Shown piece by piece: positions 63,723 through 64,000 of a stretch of DNA of 64,000 bases (the stretch's first letter is position 1; each line of letters starts with the position of its first letter). Location: positions 27,436 through 91,435 of the forward strand of contig NZ_AZSU01000004.1 of the NCBI RefSeq assembly GCF_000511955.1. The letters run 5' to 3'. Position numbers and translations under genes: made by a program. Under the pieces are notes generated by a model. The model saw only the letters and a list, made by a program, of their open reading frames with translations. It did not search any database and was not told the origin of the DNA. The DNA comes from [Clostridium] ultunense DSM 10521. Its GTDB lineage: Bacteria; Bacillota; Clostridia; Tissierellales; Tepidimicrobiaceae.

Positions 63723-64000
63723 CTATGCTACTCTACATAGATTCTCATATTCATCTGGAGTCATGTAGTTGATTGATGAATGAATCCTTTTTCTATTATA
63801 AAATCCTTCTATATATTGAAATAATATTAACTTAGCATGATTATGATCTATAAATGTATTAAGATATACGCATTCTTTTTTTAGTATTGCATGAAAACTT
63901 TCTATACAGGCGTTGTCATAAGGACAACCTTTAGCACTATACGATAGTTTAAATTGCTTTGATTCCACTGTTTCACGATATTCCTTTGACGTATATTGTG
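63723..64000 (-). CDS. IS3-family transposase, C-terminal part (runs off window)
   Basis: A partial integrase-core transposase. The frame is open to the window edge: residues QYTSKEYRE precede the GTG at 63968, so the true start is outside. Signature YSAKGCPYDNACIESFHAILKKE contains the final catalytic Glu of the DDE triad, followed by FIEGFYNRKRIHSSINYMTP-type residues. The gene stops at 63723. It is OrfB-type of the IS3 group, mediating transposition. Confidence 0.88.
   Translation of the reverse strand, partial: QYTSKEYRETVESKQFKLSYSAKGCPYDNACIESFHAILKKECVYLNTFIDHNHAKLILFQYIEGFYNRKRIHSSINYMTPDEYENLCRVA

Noticed and set aside
63571..63768. Plus-strand 65-residue reading frame
   Set aside because: It crosses repeats and the end of the minus-strand transposase, lacks a good ribosome-binding site and has no recognisable domain.
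1..64000. CRISPR array, rRNA or tRNA genes
   Set aside because: No regularly spaced direct repeats and no rRNA or tRNA-like sequence was recognised by reading through the window; a tRNAscan/Infernal run would be decisive.

Overview
The window is a strongly AT-rich, low-GC, Gram-positive chromosome segment. Sequence recognition suggests an anaerobic, amino-acid-fermenting Clostridia/Tissierellia-type bacterium. The pointers are a Stickland-type selenoprotein reductase with an in-frame UGA, a second UGA-containing peroxiredoxin, a B12-type (class II) ribonucleotide reductase, a T-box leader, a rubredoxin-reductase-like flavoprotein and sigma-54 control of catabolic operons. The species cannot be fixed from sequence alone, but a Tissierella-like relative is a reasonable inference because the 14.8-22.2 kb cluster fits N-methylhydantoin/sarcosine (creatinine-type) fermentation.

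Layout. 0-4.3 kb: cupin/XRE regulator and a complete spermidine/putrescine ABC operon (potABCD). 4.5-5.7 kb: NADH:rubredoxin-type oxidoreductase. 5.8-7.3 kb (minus): an HTH-TPR regulator followed, 8 nt after its stop, by an unannotated 42-residue exported-type peptide. This looks like an RRNPP quorum-sensing pair. 7.5-8.2 kb: GntR/FCD regulator. 8.3-14.6 kb: promoter, T-box leader (probable Thr specifier) and the threonine operon (aspartokinase, asd, hom, thrC, thrB). 14.8-22.2 kb: grdX, the proprotein and selenoprotein subunits of a glycine/sarcosine/betaine reductase component B, a PAS/sigma-54 activator, a perfect -24/-12 promoter with three palindromic upstream sites, an N-carbamoylsarcosine-amidase-like hydrolase and a hydantoinase. 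Read together, hydantoinase opens (N-methyl)hydantoin, the amidase releases sarcosine or glycine, and the reductase converts it to acetyl phosphate. 22.4-31.2 kb: beta-CASP nuclease, membrane protein, HD protein, MFS exporter with ArsR-like regulator, PLP enzyme, lipoprotein, free methionine sulfoxide reductase, a fragment of a REP-associated transposase, and a transglutaminase-like protein (minus). 31.4-43.7 kb: class II RNR, orphan beta-class DNA methyltransferase overlapping pepD, small acidic protein, HAD phosphatase, selenocysteine Bcp/PrxU, M1-type peptidase, radical SAM protein, P-loop protein, DUF1540 protein, RsuA-type pseudouridine synthase. 43.9-51.5 kb: lysA, dapF, symporter, MltG-like membrane protein (minus), RluA-type synthase, nucleoside kinase, glutaminase. 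51.6-62.9 kb: cell-wall peptide recycling, comprising two NlpC/P60 SH3 proteins, a dipeptide epimerase, a second sigma-54 activator with its own -24/-12 promoter, and oppABCDF. 62.9-64 kb: degenerate, repeat-rich DNA ending in an IS3-family transposase that runs off the window.

The most interesting items are the putative RRNPP regulator/peptide pair, the sigma-54-controlled hydantoin-to-sarcosine-reductase island, the selenocysteine peroxiredoxin, the sigma-54 muropeptide island, and several unassigned palindromes and hairpins at 7.3-7.5 kb. No rRNA, tRNA or CRISPR array was seen.
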